NCBI GenBank assembly: GCA_026391695.1
Contig: JAPLDP010000037.1
Coordinates: 62,001 to 126,000 of the forward strand
DNA length: 64,000 nucleotides
Source: Bacteroidota bacterium
GTDB lineage: Bacteria; Bacteroidota; Bacteroidia; Bacteroidales; JAGONC01
Direction: 5' to 3'
Below are positions 8,952 to 17,865 of this stretch, one piece after another. Position 1 is the stretch's first letter; every line of letters starts with the position of its first letter. The notes below the pieces were generated by a model, which saw only the letters and a program-made list of their open reading frames with translations, ran no database searches and was not told the DNA's origin. The position numbers and the translations under genes are program-made.

Positions 8952-10028
8952 TCACTTAACAATTAATCGCTGAAAATATAGAGCATTTTCATTCCGTAAA
9001 ACAACCAGATAAATACCATTGCTCTGCTCCAACTTGCTGATATTAATACTTATAACCGGGTTTCCCGCAGGAACATGGTGATAATCCCTTTGCAATAGAA
9101 TCTGGCCTGTGACAGAATAAATCTCAATTTTAAAAGGACCCTGTTTAAATCCGGCAGTATTCACATAGAATAAATCATCGCAGGGATTTGGATATAATTC
9201 CAGAAATCCGGTTTTGTATTCATCAGACTGGATATGAGTTAATATTCGCAGTGAATCAATATATTTGACTGTGGTCACAAGTCCTTCCTGGGTAACCTGT
9301 AAAAGTGGTTCGCCAAATCCATTCGCCATCCATTTGTATTCAGTCAGTGTTCTGTTAATGGGGAAGCCGATATTCAGGGTATCAATATAGAGACTATCAT
9401 TAATCTGAAGATCTGACTTTATGCGGAGTGTTTCAAAGGTTCCAAAGGGAGTGGTCAATGTTCCCCAGCCATCGACAGTATTTTTCCGATGCCGGGATGT
9501 ACTGTAAAAACCAAATCCCGGGACGCCAATGCTATAAGCCGAAGAAGATGAATCCACATCCCCGTATTCAACAGGGAAATTATAATAGACATCAGGGTCA
9601 TCATATTTTAGAGGCAATGGTATCCCATTCACAGTGAAAGCATAACCTGCTTCCCAGAAGGCGCTGTTTGATCCTTTATAATAATTATATACATCCGTCA
9701 CCTGCAAGCCCGGGATAAGATCAAAATTTGCCTGTTTCTGGGCTACTGTTGCAACAATCGGGTAGAAAAAAATAAGCTGATAAACCAAAGGTGTCGACCA
9801 TACGCTGACAAATGTGTCGACTTGCTGGTAAAGAACACTCAGAGTCGAAAAATCCCAGGTATAATCCTCACCTGTAAGAGTGAAGTCAACAGTACCCGTT
9901 GTGAGAGTATTGCTTGACCGGATTGTATCACCTACTTCAAGCATATCATCCGAAGTAATGGTTATTTGTGGTAAACCAGATATTGAAAAAAGCACTACCC
10001 AAAAGGAAAGGAAAAGAAATCGTTTCAT
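8952..10028 (-). CDS. secreted protein with T9SS type A sorting domain
   Basis: 358 residues of unknown function. A signal peptide (MKRFLFLSFWVVLFSISGLPQ) is followed by a beta-rich body without a recognised enzyme motif. The last ~85 residues are a T9SS C-terminal sorting domain: ELYPNPCDDLFYV, then IYSVTGQILLQRDY, then NGIYLVVLRN and a final LIVK. Such proteins cross the outer membrane by T9SS and are released or attached to the surface. ATG at 10028. It is convergent with the C1 peptidase, with only 16 bases between stops. Related Bacteroidota proteins are mostly annotated as hypothetical. Confidence 0.8.
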   Translation of the reverse strand: MKRFLFLSFWVVLFSISGLPQITITSDDMLEVGDTIRSSNTLTTGTVDFTLTGEDYTWDFSTLSVLYQQVDTFVSVWSTPLVYQLIFFYPIVATVAQKQANFDLIPGLQVTDVYNYYKGSNSAFWEAGYAFTVNGIPLPLKYDDPDVYYNFPVEYGDVDSSSSAYSIGVPGFGFYSTSRHRKNTVDGWGTLTTPFGTFETLRIKSDLQINDSLYIDTLNIGFPINRTLTEYKWMANGFGEPLLQVTQEGLVTTVKYIDSLRILTHIQSDEYKTGFLELYPNPCDDLFYVNTAGFKQGPFKIEIYSVTGQILLQRDYHHVPAGNPVISINISKLEQSNGIYLVVLRNENALYFQRLIVK

Positions 10029-10092
10029 AAATATATTGTAATAAAGATAGTGACGCTAAAATACAAATATTTTGTCAGGTCAAGATATGTTA

Positions 10093-13000
10093 CTAACGAA
10101 GTACGACTTTATTAACTGCTTCGGCTTTCTTACGTTTTCTTTGGAACAGATCGCCGAATCGATTAAAATCCTTCCGATATGACACGCCGACACCTTGTGT
10201 ATACGGTGCGTTATCATTCGAAAGGTCGATGGTGTTACTTTTATTATATGCTCTGACCCTGAATCGTCCATCAGGTGTGATTTTAGCCTCGATGAGTACA
10301 TCGCCGACAACCTGACTGGCATTATTTGCCGAATTCTGATACCCTCCAAAACCAACAGAACCGTTTATCAGAACACGATCATTAAATAATTGTGTTGAAA
10401 GAGCGAGTTCCAGCTGTTCAGGCGACATGGCATCACCTTTAACATAATTTACACCGATATTAAATTCGTCACTTATCTGTGAAAGCCAGTTGCTAAGCTG
10501 ATTGGCAAGTATTTCGTACGTATTTATTCCCATACCTGACATCACGTTATTTCCTCCTGTACTAAAGCTAAAGCTGTTTAGCACCAGAAGTGAAAGCACC
10601 TGCCGGGTCATTGACATCTCATTGGTTGTGTCGATAGCAGAATAAACGATATTCCTGACATCTTCGGATGCATCCGGAAGGTCAATGCTAAAATGGATAT
10701 CCGGGTTAAAAAGGCTCCCTGTTAATCCGATGGTGCAGTTCACAGGAATACGTTGTGAAAGAGCAGACGTATCACCTGTCGTTACCGGCAGACCGCTCAA
10801 ACTTGGTCTGACCTGATAAATGGCTTTCAAGTTGACACGTGCATCATAGATATCACCAGTCCAGGATATAGTGCCTCCCTCCTGAATTTTAAAAGTCCTG
10901 CTAATCAGGTTTTTCATTGTAAAGTAAAATAAACCTGAGTTCATAATGTACGTTCCGTTTATATTGAACTCACCATTGGGATTTATACCCAGTTTCATCA
11001 AACCATCACCGGAAACCTTAATATTACCCATCTGCATGGGTAGAAAAATCTGAATAACTGCATCGTTGGTCACATCAAGCTCAAAATTCATTGTCAATCC
11101 ACTGATCCCAGGATCATGGAGAGGGGCAGGTCTTCCAAAATCCTCACTTGACCTGAATCGGATAAAATTATTCTCCGACACATCGGCCGTGTAACTGATA
11201 GGGATGAAAACCCTGGTACCTTTTTCTGTTTTCGCCTTAATATCAAACATAATATTTTCAACAGGGCCGGTGATTTTGACTACTCCTGATGCCAATGCGT
11301 CCCCATAAAAAAGAGGACTTTGTGACGGAGTGTTACTCATACCCATAAAATCTGATGGTGATATCGCAAGATCCAAACGGATATCACTGAAAAATTTATG
11401 ATATATTTTGCCATTGACGATGGCTGAACGTCCCAATGTATCATAGACAGTGACATTATTAAAACCAATATAATCAGTGCCAAATTCTATATTGTCGGAC
11501 AGTGAATAGAGCGTATTCAGAAAACCAATCCTAAACTCTGTCCTGCGGACCTTTACATTACCTGTAAGCTTCGGTGATGACTTGCTGCCCTTGAGATATA
11601 GATTGCCTGAAGCATAACCGTTAAAGGAGCTGAAGAATGATGCGAAGAAAGGATATAGTGTGTGAAGTTTATAATTATAAATATTAATGGTAAAATCGAA
11701 TGTATGTTCATTATCATTGGGGTAATAGGCGCCAGTCACCTCTAAAGTCCTTGAGACAGTATCGGTGCCTTGATAAAGAATTTCAACAGTAGTCGTCAGC
11801 TTTGATGCCACATTATCCCAATTCGTTTTGAGTGTCATAACCCCAAGTTCTTCCTGGTTGAAATTGAACTTCCTTACAGTCAGATCACCAATAATGTTTG
11901 GTGCATTGATAAGATTTGCAAATGTTACTTGACCGTTTATAACACCCTTCATATTAATTCCTTTATTCTTAAGAAGAAGGTTAAAATATGAGATGTCAAA
12001 CTGATCAAATTTTACTGTTAGCTGGTCGGAAGGATTTCCTGATACAGTGCCGTCGATTTCCAATCCTACATGAGGGCCAGATACTGTAAGCTGTTTAATT
12101 GTGACGGCGTTGGAGTCGATCAAAATCTGGTTATCCGGTCTTATTGTCCAGGCGGAATCATTAATGACCATTGATCCTGAGGCAATCCGGCAATCAATCA
12201 AAGGATATTGGGTTAAAGAAATTAATCCATCAATATTACCGGAATTTCTGGAATAAGTCAACGAATCATTCCAGTATAAACCAATACGAACGCTGTCGCT
12301 GGCAAACCTGGTATTTATTTTAAGGGCATCAATACCCAGTTGGAGAGTATCACCAGGACTCGCTTCCTTAAACCATAAATGGCTTGCCCCTGTCATAATT
12401 TCGAAGTAATCGTCTGTTGTATGCCCATTCAGATAATAATTTTCAAATTTTCGACCTGCTGCAACAACTGACTGAGAGTTGAATAAAACTTCCATTTGAC
12501 CGGTCCTTGAATCAAAAGTCCCGGTCAAAGTCGAATTTGGCGATATAGTTATTCCTGGAAAAAACAATTCAGATATTATTGAAATGTCCTTTAAATTAAC
12601 TGACAGATCAAATCTCTGGGGGTTAACTGTCATTTTAGTAACAGAATCCTCTGGAATAAGGTGTGTTAAGTACCTATCAAAGACTTTTGTAAATGCCTGA
12701 GGCAATTTCGTGAGATAAAATTCACCTTCAATACTGGCATCAATAAAATCAGAAACCAGGGTGATCTTTCGAAATGTTGAATTCGGACTGGATGCAATAA
12801 GTTCCAAATTATTCAGCCTGTATTCCTTTTGATGTTCTATGTAAATTGTGTTGCTGAGTTTTGCCTTTCCGATAAGATTATCCAGATCATTACCGGCCAT
12901 ATTAACTTCAATATATGTTGAAAACATAGCCAGTGTATCTCTTTTACTGAGTCCCAGGTCAAAAAGCCTGGCATGCTGAATATCCGCGATAAAATCAAAC

Positions 13001-14607
13001 TGGGGACTTTTACCGTTGAAATCGATTAGTCCTGTGAAATTCAAGCCAATAAAGGGATCATCAACGCTTAAAAGACCATTGAATTTTTTCTTGGAATAGT
13101 CACCTGCAATTTTGATTTGTTTATACTTATGATTCCTGAATTCCAGGGTGTCAATCAGTACATCCATTTTAACATCGACAGTATTATTATTAAGTCCGTG
13201 GCCGGTAACGGAGGCAACCATATCCATCCTTCCAAAATCCTGCGATAAACCCGTCAGGATACCCAGATTGAGGTCTATGGCCTCAAGTTTACCACTGTAT
13301 CCAACTATTTTGGCAGCCCGGTTATTTTTTAGCAGAATATCGGTGGATAGGGTACCAATTTCAGTGTAAAATGTTGCCTTTGTAACAAAATCATCATAAA
13401 ATCCTGCAAATGTGCCAATGACACGAATATTTCCCAACACATTCAATATGTCAGGTAAGTCAAGATGGTTGTCAGCATTTCCCGGAAGGTAAAACTGTTC
13501 AATATCTCCGGCATTTGTTGATAGTTCTTTAATTTTAAGCTGTACATATGTCTCTTCAATATTGGGTAGTCCTGATACATTAATGTTGCCTGAAAAATAG
13601 GTTGAGCTCCCAAATAATAAAAGGAAGTCACGCAATTTAAGGTTGGACACCGGACCCGATATCTTTCCTGACAAAGTGATTTTATTATTCATACCATTCA
13701 AAGCAGATGAAAAATAGGCAATATCCTCCATAAAGACTTCCGAGTGCCGGATTTCTGCTTTGATAGTTACCGCATTAAGGAAATCCCCGAATCCGGTAAA
13801 TCCATTGTACGTCAAACCCAGGTCCAGATCAAGCAAGGAATTATTCGTTTCAATTTTAAGATTTTTAGCATCCAAACCTGCAGGACTAAAACAAATCCCT
13901 GCAGAAAATCCCCGTAAGTCAAATCCGCTCCGATCTTTGAAGGATAAGTTCTTGATGTTACACCATATCGTATCTTCAATCATTTTCAGGTCGGTCAGGC
14001 TGATGTTCAATCCATTGAGGTCAAGATTAGAAAAATCAATAAACCGCGAACTGTCTGGTTCTGTCTGGAGTACCTCATTTTTAAGTATAAAATGGCAATT
14101 CTTCAGATTCACTCCAGTACATGTCACTGTCCATTTCTTACTTATTGGAATGTTCTGTAATGTATCAGTGGCTGTTAAAATATTAAAGATAAACTGCAAA
14201 TTGTACAGGCTGTCGCTGCGGTATGTCCTGAGTGCGATCAGGCTCTCCTCAAGGGTGACCGAATTCAGCTCAATAATGTGATCCCTGATTTTTATCCTTC
14301 GCAAATCAAGACGTATTTTCTTGGCATCCAAAATTTTATTGCTACGAAGGTCATCAATGGAAAGATCAGTAACAACAATATCCAGGAAGCCACCGATGTG
14401 TATGGTTCCAACTGAAATGGCAGTATTGAGTTTTTTCGACAAGTAGGATGCGGTTTTTTTTGCGGCATAAGTCTGAACAGCAGGAATCTGGAAAAGACCA
14501 TAAAGAATAATCAGAAGCGCAATGACGGCAAGCACGAAGTAAAGGAACACCCTAAGTATCCTTTTTTTTATACTTTTGCGTTTGATATGATTGTTAGCCT
14601 CTTCCAC
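10093..14607 (-). CDS. TamB/DUF490-like translocation and assembly module protein (AsmA superfamily)
   Basis: About 1504 residues from the GTG at 14607. One N-terminal membrane helix (VFLYFVLAVIALLIILYGLF) precedes a long repetitive beta-rich body of the AsmA/TamB type. The C-terminal TamB/DUF490 domain contains GLMKLGINPNGEFNINGTY and, near the end, INGSVGFGGYQNSANNASQ. Proteins of this family bridge the envelope and are implicated in outer-membrane lipid transport or protein assembly. No in-frame ATG exists upstream of the membrane helix. The frame stays open to a GTG at 14676, but that lies inside tsaD on the other strand; GTG 14607 or TTG 14616 are more likely starts. The gene is divergent from tsaD. 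Family confident, start uncertain. Confidence 0.85.
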   Translation of the reverse strand: MEEANNHIKRKSIKKRILRVFLYFVLAVIALLIILYGLFQIPAVQTYAAKKTASYLSKKLNTAISVGTIHIGGFLDIVVTDLSIDDLRSNKILDAKKIRLDLRRIKIRDHIIELNSVTLEESLIALRTYRSDSLYNLQFIFNILTATDTLQNIPISKKWTVTCTGVNLKNCHFILKNEVLQTEPDSSRFIDFSNLDLNGLNISLTDLKMIEDTIWCNIKNLSFKDRSGFDLRGFSAGICFSPAGLDAKNLKIETNNSLLDLDLGLTYNGFTGFGDFLNAVTIKAEIRHSEVFMEDIAYFSSALNGMNNKITLSGKISGPVSNLKLRDFLLLFGSSTYFSGNINVSGLPNIEETYVQLKIKELSTNAGDIEQFYLPGNADNHLDLPDILNVLGNIRVIGTFAGFYDDFVTKATFYTEIGTLSTDILLKNNRAAKIVGYSGKLEAIDLNLGILTGLSQDFGRMDMVASVTGHGLNNNTVDVKMDVLIDTLEFRNHKYKQIKIAGDYSKKKFNGLLSVDDPFIGLNFTGLIDFNGKSPQFDFIADIQHARLFDLGLSKRDTLAMFSTYIEVNMAGNDLDNLIGKAKLSNTIYIEHQKEYRLNNLELIASSPNSTFRKITLVSDFIDASIEGEFYLTKLPQAFTKVFDRYLTHLIPEDSVTKMTVNPQRFDLSVNLKDISIISELFFPGITISPNSTLTGTFDSRTGQMEVLFNSQSVVAAGRKFENYYLNGHTTDDYFEIMTGASHLWFKEASPGDTLQLGIDALKINTRFASDSVRIGLYWNDSLTYSRNSGNIDGLISLTQYPLIDCRIASGSMVINDSAWTIRPDNQILIDSNAVTIKQLTVSGPHVGLEIDGTVSGNPSDQLTVKFDQFDISYFNLLLKNKGINMKGVINGQVTFANLINAPNIIGDLTVRKFNFNQEELGVMTLKTNWDNVASKLTTTVEILYQGTDTVSRTLEVTGAYYPNDNEHTFDFTINIYNYKLHTLYPFFASFFSSFNGYASGNLYLKGSKSSPKLTGNVKVRRTEFRIGFLNTLYSLSDNIEFGTDYIGFNNVTVYDTLGRSAIVNGKIYHKFFSDIRLDLAISPSDFMGMSNTPSQSPLFYGDALASGVVKITGPVENIMFDIKAKTEKGTRVFIPISYTADVSENNFIRFRSSEDFGRPAPLHDPGISGLTMNFELDVTNDAVIQIFLPMQMGNIKVSGDGLMKLGINPNGEFNINGTYIMNSGLFYFTMKNLISRTFKIQEGGTISWTGDIYDARVNLKAIYQVRPSLSGLPVTTGDTSALSQRIPVNCTIGLTGSLFNPDIHFSIDLPDASEDVRNIVYSAIDTTNEMSMTRQVLSLLVLNSFSFSTGGNNVMSGMGINTYEILANQLSNWLSQISDEFNIGVNYVKGDAMSPEQLELALSTQLFNDRVLINGSVGFGGYQNSANNASQVVGDVLIEAKITPDGRFRVRAYNKSNTIDLSNDNAPYTQGVGVSYRKDFNRFGDLFQRKRKKAEAVNKVVLR
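14571..14578 (+). promoter_or_regulatory. -7 promoter box for tsaD (TAnnTTTG match)
   Basis: TACTTTTG is an exact match to the Bacteroidota -7 consensus and sits 37 bases before the tsaD ATG. No convincing -33 TTG partner is seen. It lies inside the 5' part of the divergent tamB-like gene, which fits a compact divergent arrangement. Confidence 0.45.
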
Positions 14608-14615
14608 AAGTTGCA

Positions 14616-15635
14616 ATGGATATTTATATTTTGGGCATAGAATCCTCTTGTGATGACACTTCAGCAGCTGTAACACATAACAACGTCATCCTTTCCAATG
14701 TTATTGCCAACCAGGATGTGCATCGGAAATATGGTGGTGTTGTGCCTGAGTTAGCTTCACGGGCACATCAGCAGAATATCATTCCTGTTATTGAACAGGC
14801 GCTGCACTTAGCAAAGATAAATAAAAAACAATTGCAAGCCATTGCATTTACAAGAGGACCGGGGCTTCTGGGCTCTCTTATCGTGGGTACGAGCTTTGCA
14901 AAATCCTTTGCGATGGGATTAGGCATACCGCTTATAGAAATAGATCACCTGGATGCACATGTTCTGGCTCATTTTATCCAAAGAGAAGATCTGCAGCATG
15001 ATGTACCTTCCTTTCCATTTTTGTGTATGACTGTATCAGGTGGTCATACTCAAATCGTCCTGGTAAAGGATTATTTTGACATGGAGATCATAGGCCGAAC
15101 GCTTGATGATGCTGCCGGGGAGGCGTTCGATAAAGCAGCAAAAATCATGGGACTCCCCTATCCTGGTGGGCCAATGGTCGACAAATTGGCTAAAGAAGGA
15201 CACGCTGATGCTTTTAAATTTCCTAAACCCAGTATCCCTGATCTGGACTATAGCTTCAGTGGGTTAAAGACTTCATTCCTGTATTTCCTGCGCGATCGGT
15301 TAACTGAGGATCCTGATTTTATAGAAAAAAACAAGTCCAATCTTTGCGCATCTCTTCAGTTCACCATTGTGGAGATTCTGATGGAAAAATTGACGAAGGC
15401 TTCTGATATTACCGGCATTAAGGAAATCGCTATTGCTGGTGGCGTTTCGGCTAATTCAGCATTAAGAAAAACTATCCTTTCAAAGCAAGTATCCCATGGA
15501 TGGAGGACTTATCTGCCACGTTTCGAGTATAGCACAGACAATGCGGCCATGATTGCGGTGGCAGGATATTTCAAGTATCTGAGAAGGCAGTTTGCCGGGC
15601 AGGATGTATCGCCCTATTCACGAAGCGGGAGATAA
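14616..15635 (+). CDS. tsaD: tRNA N6-adenosine threonylcarbamoyltransferase TsaD
   Basis: 339 residues, standard for bacterial TsaD/Gcp. It transfers the threonylcarbamoyl group to A37 of ANN-decoding tRNAs (t6A) together with TsaB, TsaC and TsaE. The N-terminal phosphate loop reads GIESSCDDTSAAV. Metal-binding histidines H111 and H115 are in HLDAHVLAHF, followed by VSGGHTQIV, and the C-terminal nucleotide-binding stretch is IAGGVSANSALR. ATG at 14616, divergent from the TamB-like gene and convergent with a DUF1858 gene. No other tsa genes are in the window. The protein is complete and all key motifs are intact. Confidence 0.96.
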   Translation: MDIYILGIESSCDDTSAAVTHNNVILSNVIANQDVHRKYGGVVPELASRAHQQNIIPVIEQALHLAKINKKQLQAIAFTRGPGLLGSLIVGTSFAKSFAMGLGIPLIEIDHLDAHVLAHFIQREDLQHDVPSFPFLCMTVSGGHTQIVLVKDYFDMEIIGRTLDDAAGEAFDKAAKIMGLPYPGGPMVDKLAKEGHADAFKFPKPSIPDLDYSFSGLKTSFLYFLRDRLTEDPDFIEKNKSNLCASLQFTIVEILMEKLTKASDITGIKEIAIAGGVSANSALRKTILSKQVSHGWRTYLPRFEYSTDNAAMIAVAGYFKYLRRQFAGQDVSPYSRSGR

Positions 15636-15659
15636 TAACGATTATTCACTATAACCAAT

Positions 15660-15962
15660 TTAAACCTGCCCGGAAGGATTGTCACCTGAGGGTGAATATT
15701 TCTTAAAGTTGAATACCCTATTACTTCTTCGTTCATAGTTTTCCTCACGCATGGCCATCAAGCGTAATTCATGGATAAACTGATCGATGGTGGTGTCATC
15801 AAAGCCTTTTTCCCTGGCAGCATCTTCCAGTGTCAGCCATAAAGGCTCTCCGCAAGCGATACACCGTATACCTTTCTGGGATAAATAGTGTAATGTAAAT
15901 GGATATAAAGTCACAAGGTCATCAATTGAAATATCACGTGTTATTTGTGTTTGATTTTTCAT
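15660..15962 (-). CDS. DUF1858-domain small protein
   Basis: 100 residues. The first ~70 match the DUF1858 domain: a helical hairpin with the signature YPFTLHYLSQKGIRCIACGEP, in which two cysteines are separated by two residues (CIAC). The domain is often found near redox or iron-sulfur proteins and may form a disulfide or bind a metal; the exact function is unknown. ATG at 15962. It lies 33 bases downstream of the DUF4301 gene on the same strand, so the two may be co-transcribed. No transmembrane segment or signal peptide. Confidence 0.75.
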   Translation of the reverse strand: MKNQTQITRDISIDDLVTLYPFTLHYLSQKGIRCIACGEPLWLTLEDAAREKGFDDTTIDQFIHELRLMAMREENYERRSNRVFNFKKYSPSGDNPSGQV

Positions 15963-15995
15963 TTCAATGATGAATTTTCAGTGTTATAATTTTCA

Positions 15996-17555
15996 TTATC
16001 TTCCCTGATGTTCCTCTCTCAACAGGTCATTCACAGTTTTAACGGGATTGAATGTAATCACAGGCACCTCAACAAAAATAGTTATCCATTGGGCCATGGC
16101 GCCATTCCATAAACCGGGTAATTCCTGAGCTTTGATATCCCTGCCATCTTTCGATTTTATAGATATAAATCCTGTGGATGGATCTATATATTTTAACAGG
16201 TCAATGGGTTCTCCTTTGTAGTTCTTTACACCACATACGATGTCCACAGGATTAAAATGAGTTGATCCATTGAGGATATCTCTCTGGGCAGGATTATTAC
16301 TGTCAATCTGTGATGTTTCAACAATCTGCAGGGATATGGTGCCTTTTTCATTTTTCACCCAGAATGGTCCTCCTCCAGGTTCACCGAGATTTTTCACCAT
16401 ACCACATATGCGGATTGGCCGGTTCAAAAGATCAAATAGATGGGAAATTTTTTCTGGTTTTGTAAGACGCCCAAAATCTTCACTTATGTCCTGCATCAAT
16501 TCCTGACGACAGAAATGACATATTGAAGCGATCTGCTCCTCGCTAACCGGTGATTCCATTATCCTTAAAAAATCTGACATATCTCTTTGTAATAGAAGCA
16601 GATATCCACCAAACGCTTTCTTATACAGGATGGTTTCATTTAACAGCCTTTCAGGAACAACATTGTCAATATTTTTAATAAAAATAATATCACCTTTCAA
16701 ATCGTTTAAGTTCTCGATAAGTGCACCATGTCCGGCCGGACGAAAAAACAGGTTGCCATTCTTATCGCGGAATGGTCTGTTATCCATGTCGACAGCGATA
16801 GTATCTGTAGATGATTTCTGTAAGGAAAAGCTGATATCATATTTTACACCAAACTTTTTTTCATACTTATCTTTAACAAGTGTGGCATGTTCGGTGAATT
16901 TATCCATATGCTCAGGCGACACAGTGAAATGAACATTAACCTGATTTTTGCTATCCCGGCAATAATTTGCTCCTTCAACAAGATGCTCCTCAAGAGGTGT
17001 CCTTGCGCCATTAGGATAATAATGAAATTTTAACACACCTTTTGGAAGATTGGAATAATTCAGACCATTCCGGGTCAGGAGGGAATTAACAATGGACTTA
17101 TAATCACCACTTTCCAATGATCTTTCTATATCTCCTCCATTTGCCTTCATTATCTTTTCCAAATCGGGAAAGAAGGCAAACTGATGAATATCCTGAATAA
17201 ACCGGTATATAGAATGAAAGCCCTTATCTTTCACAAAGTGCTCATAAACATGTTTACCATCCCTTATTCTCTCGGTAAACTCAAACAAATGTTTGAACAT
17301 TCGGCTGGCGGCTCCGGAAGCAGGAATAAATTTTATCAAATGGCATTTCTGAAAATTTTCATCATAATAATCAATGTATTTATTAATTTCAGATTCATTA
17401 AAAGCCTTGATGCCGTGCTTCACAGTAGCAGGGGCTATAAGGTCAACAAAAGGAAAACCATGAATAAAATTTTCAATCTGGGTTTCAATTTTGTCCAGAT
17501 CAATGCCTAATGAACTGATTTGATTAAAATCCCTTGGGGATAAAGAGAGAGACAT
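15996..17555 (-). CDS. DUF4301 family protein
   Basis: 519 residues from the ATG at 17555. The frame continues 18 bases upstream to a TTG at 17573, which is less likely. It matches the DUF4301 family of Bacteroidota, with the hallmark FIPASGAASRMFK near residue 80 and the later VKNLGEPGGGPFWV and RPAGHGALIENLN. The glycine-rich N-terminal signature and the GHGAL motif recall nucleotidyltransferase-type sugar-nucleotide enzymes, but no activity has been assigned that I can name. Cytosolic, no signal peptide. The two tRNA-Leu genes lie on the opposite strand immediately upstream. Confidence 0.8.
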   Translation of the reverse strand: MSLSLSPRDFNQISSLGIDLDKIETQIENFIHGFPFVDLIAPATVKHGIKAFNESEINKYIDYYDENFQKCHLIKFIPASGAASRMFKHLFEFTERIRDGKHVYEHFVKDKGFHSIYRFIQDIHQFAFFPDLEKIMKANGGDIERSLESGDYKSIVNSLLTRNGLNYSNLPKGVLKFHYYPNGARTPLEEHLVEGANYCRDSKNQVNVHFTVSPEHMDKFTEHATLVKDKYEKKFGVKYDISFSLQKSSTDTIAVDMDNRPFRDKNGNLFFRPAGHGALIENLNDLKGDIIFIKNIDNVVPERLLNETILYKKAFGGYLLLLQRDMSDFLRIMESPVSEEQIASICHFCRQELMQDISEDFGRLTKPEKISHLFDLLNRPIRICGMVKNLGEPGGGPFWVKNEKGTISLQIVETSQIDSNNPAQRDILNGSTHFNPVDIVCGVKNYKGEPIDLLKYIDPSTGFISIKSKDGRDIKAQELPGLWNGAMAQWITIFVEVPVITFNPVKTVNDLLREEHQGR

Positions 17556-17621
17556 AAATCTACTGTTATTCAAAAAACAAAGATATATAAAATATAAAAT
17601 TTTTATTTTGGATTTTTTTCG

Positions 17622-17629
17622 TATTTTTG
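17622..17629 (+). promoter_or_regulatory. -7 promoter box of the tRNA-Leu pair
   Basis: TATTTTTG, followed by C, matches TAnnTTTG exactly and lies 10 bases before the first tRNA-Leu nucleotide, the right distance for transcription to start at or just before the tRNA. The sequence upstream is strongly AT-rich with no clear -33 TTG at consensus spacing. Confidence 0.55.
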
Positions 17630-17639
17630 CACTCCCTTT

Positions 17640-17726
17640 GCCCAGGTGGTGGAATTGGTAGACACGCTACTTTGAGGGGGTAGTGTCCGGTCGGACGTGC
17701 AAGTTCGAGTCTTGTCCTGGGCACCA
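17640..17726 (+). tRNA. tRNA-Leu (anticodon GAG)
   Basis: Full cloverleaf with a long variable arm. The acceptor stem GCCCAGG pairs with CCTGGGC, the anticodon stem CTACT/GGTAG has loop TTGAGGG giving GAG, the variable stem is TCCGGTCGGA, and the T arm is GTTCGAGTC. CCA is encoded (17724-17726). It reads CUU/CUC leucine codons. It is the first of two adjacent tRNA-Leu genes with two bases between them. Confidence 0.95.
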
Positions 17727-17728
17727 AT

Positions 17729-17812
17729 GCCCAAGTGGTGAAATTGGTAGACACGCTACATTCAGGGTGTAGTGGCCTTAAGGCCTTGCAAGTTCGAGTC
17801 TTGTCTTGGGCA
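17729..17812 (+). tRNA. tRNA-Leu (anticodon CAG)
   Basis: The acceptor stem GCCCAAG pairs with CTTGGGC. The anticodon stem CTACA/TGTAG encloses loop TTCAGGG, giving CAG for CUG codons. The variable arm GGCCTTAAGGCC is a strong stem. Most of the sequence is shared with the preceding tRNA-Leu, so the pair arose by duplication with anticodon change. Unlike its neighbour, the gene does not encode CCA (the bases after the discriminator are CCC). Confidence 0.95.
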
Positions 17813-17824
17813 CCCTGAGATTTA

Positions 17825-17850
17825 AAAACCCCGAAACTTTTCGGGGTTTT
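17825..17850 (+). terminator. intrinsic terminator after the tRNA-Leu pair
   Basis: A perfect 11-bp stem (AAAACCCCGAA/TTCGGGGTTTT) with a four-base loop sits 12 bases after the second tRNA; the 3' arm ends in T4. It ends only 16 bases before the ATG of the next coding sequence. Confidence 0.85.
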
Positions 17851-17865
17851 CTTATAAATACATCC

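Noticed and set aside
17566-17754. 62-codon minus-strand frame across the tRNA-Leu genes
   Set aside because: It is antisense to tRNA and shows the familiar spurious peptide that arises from tRNA sequence.
17806-17865. Upstream extension of the secreted TPR-like gene
   Set aside because: It runs through the second tRNA-Leu 3' end and the terminator, and the signal peptide begins only at 17866.
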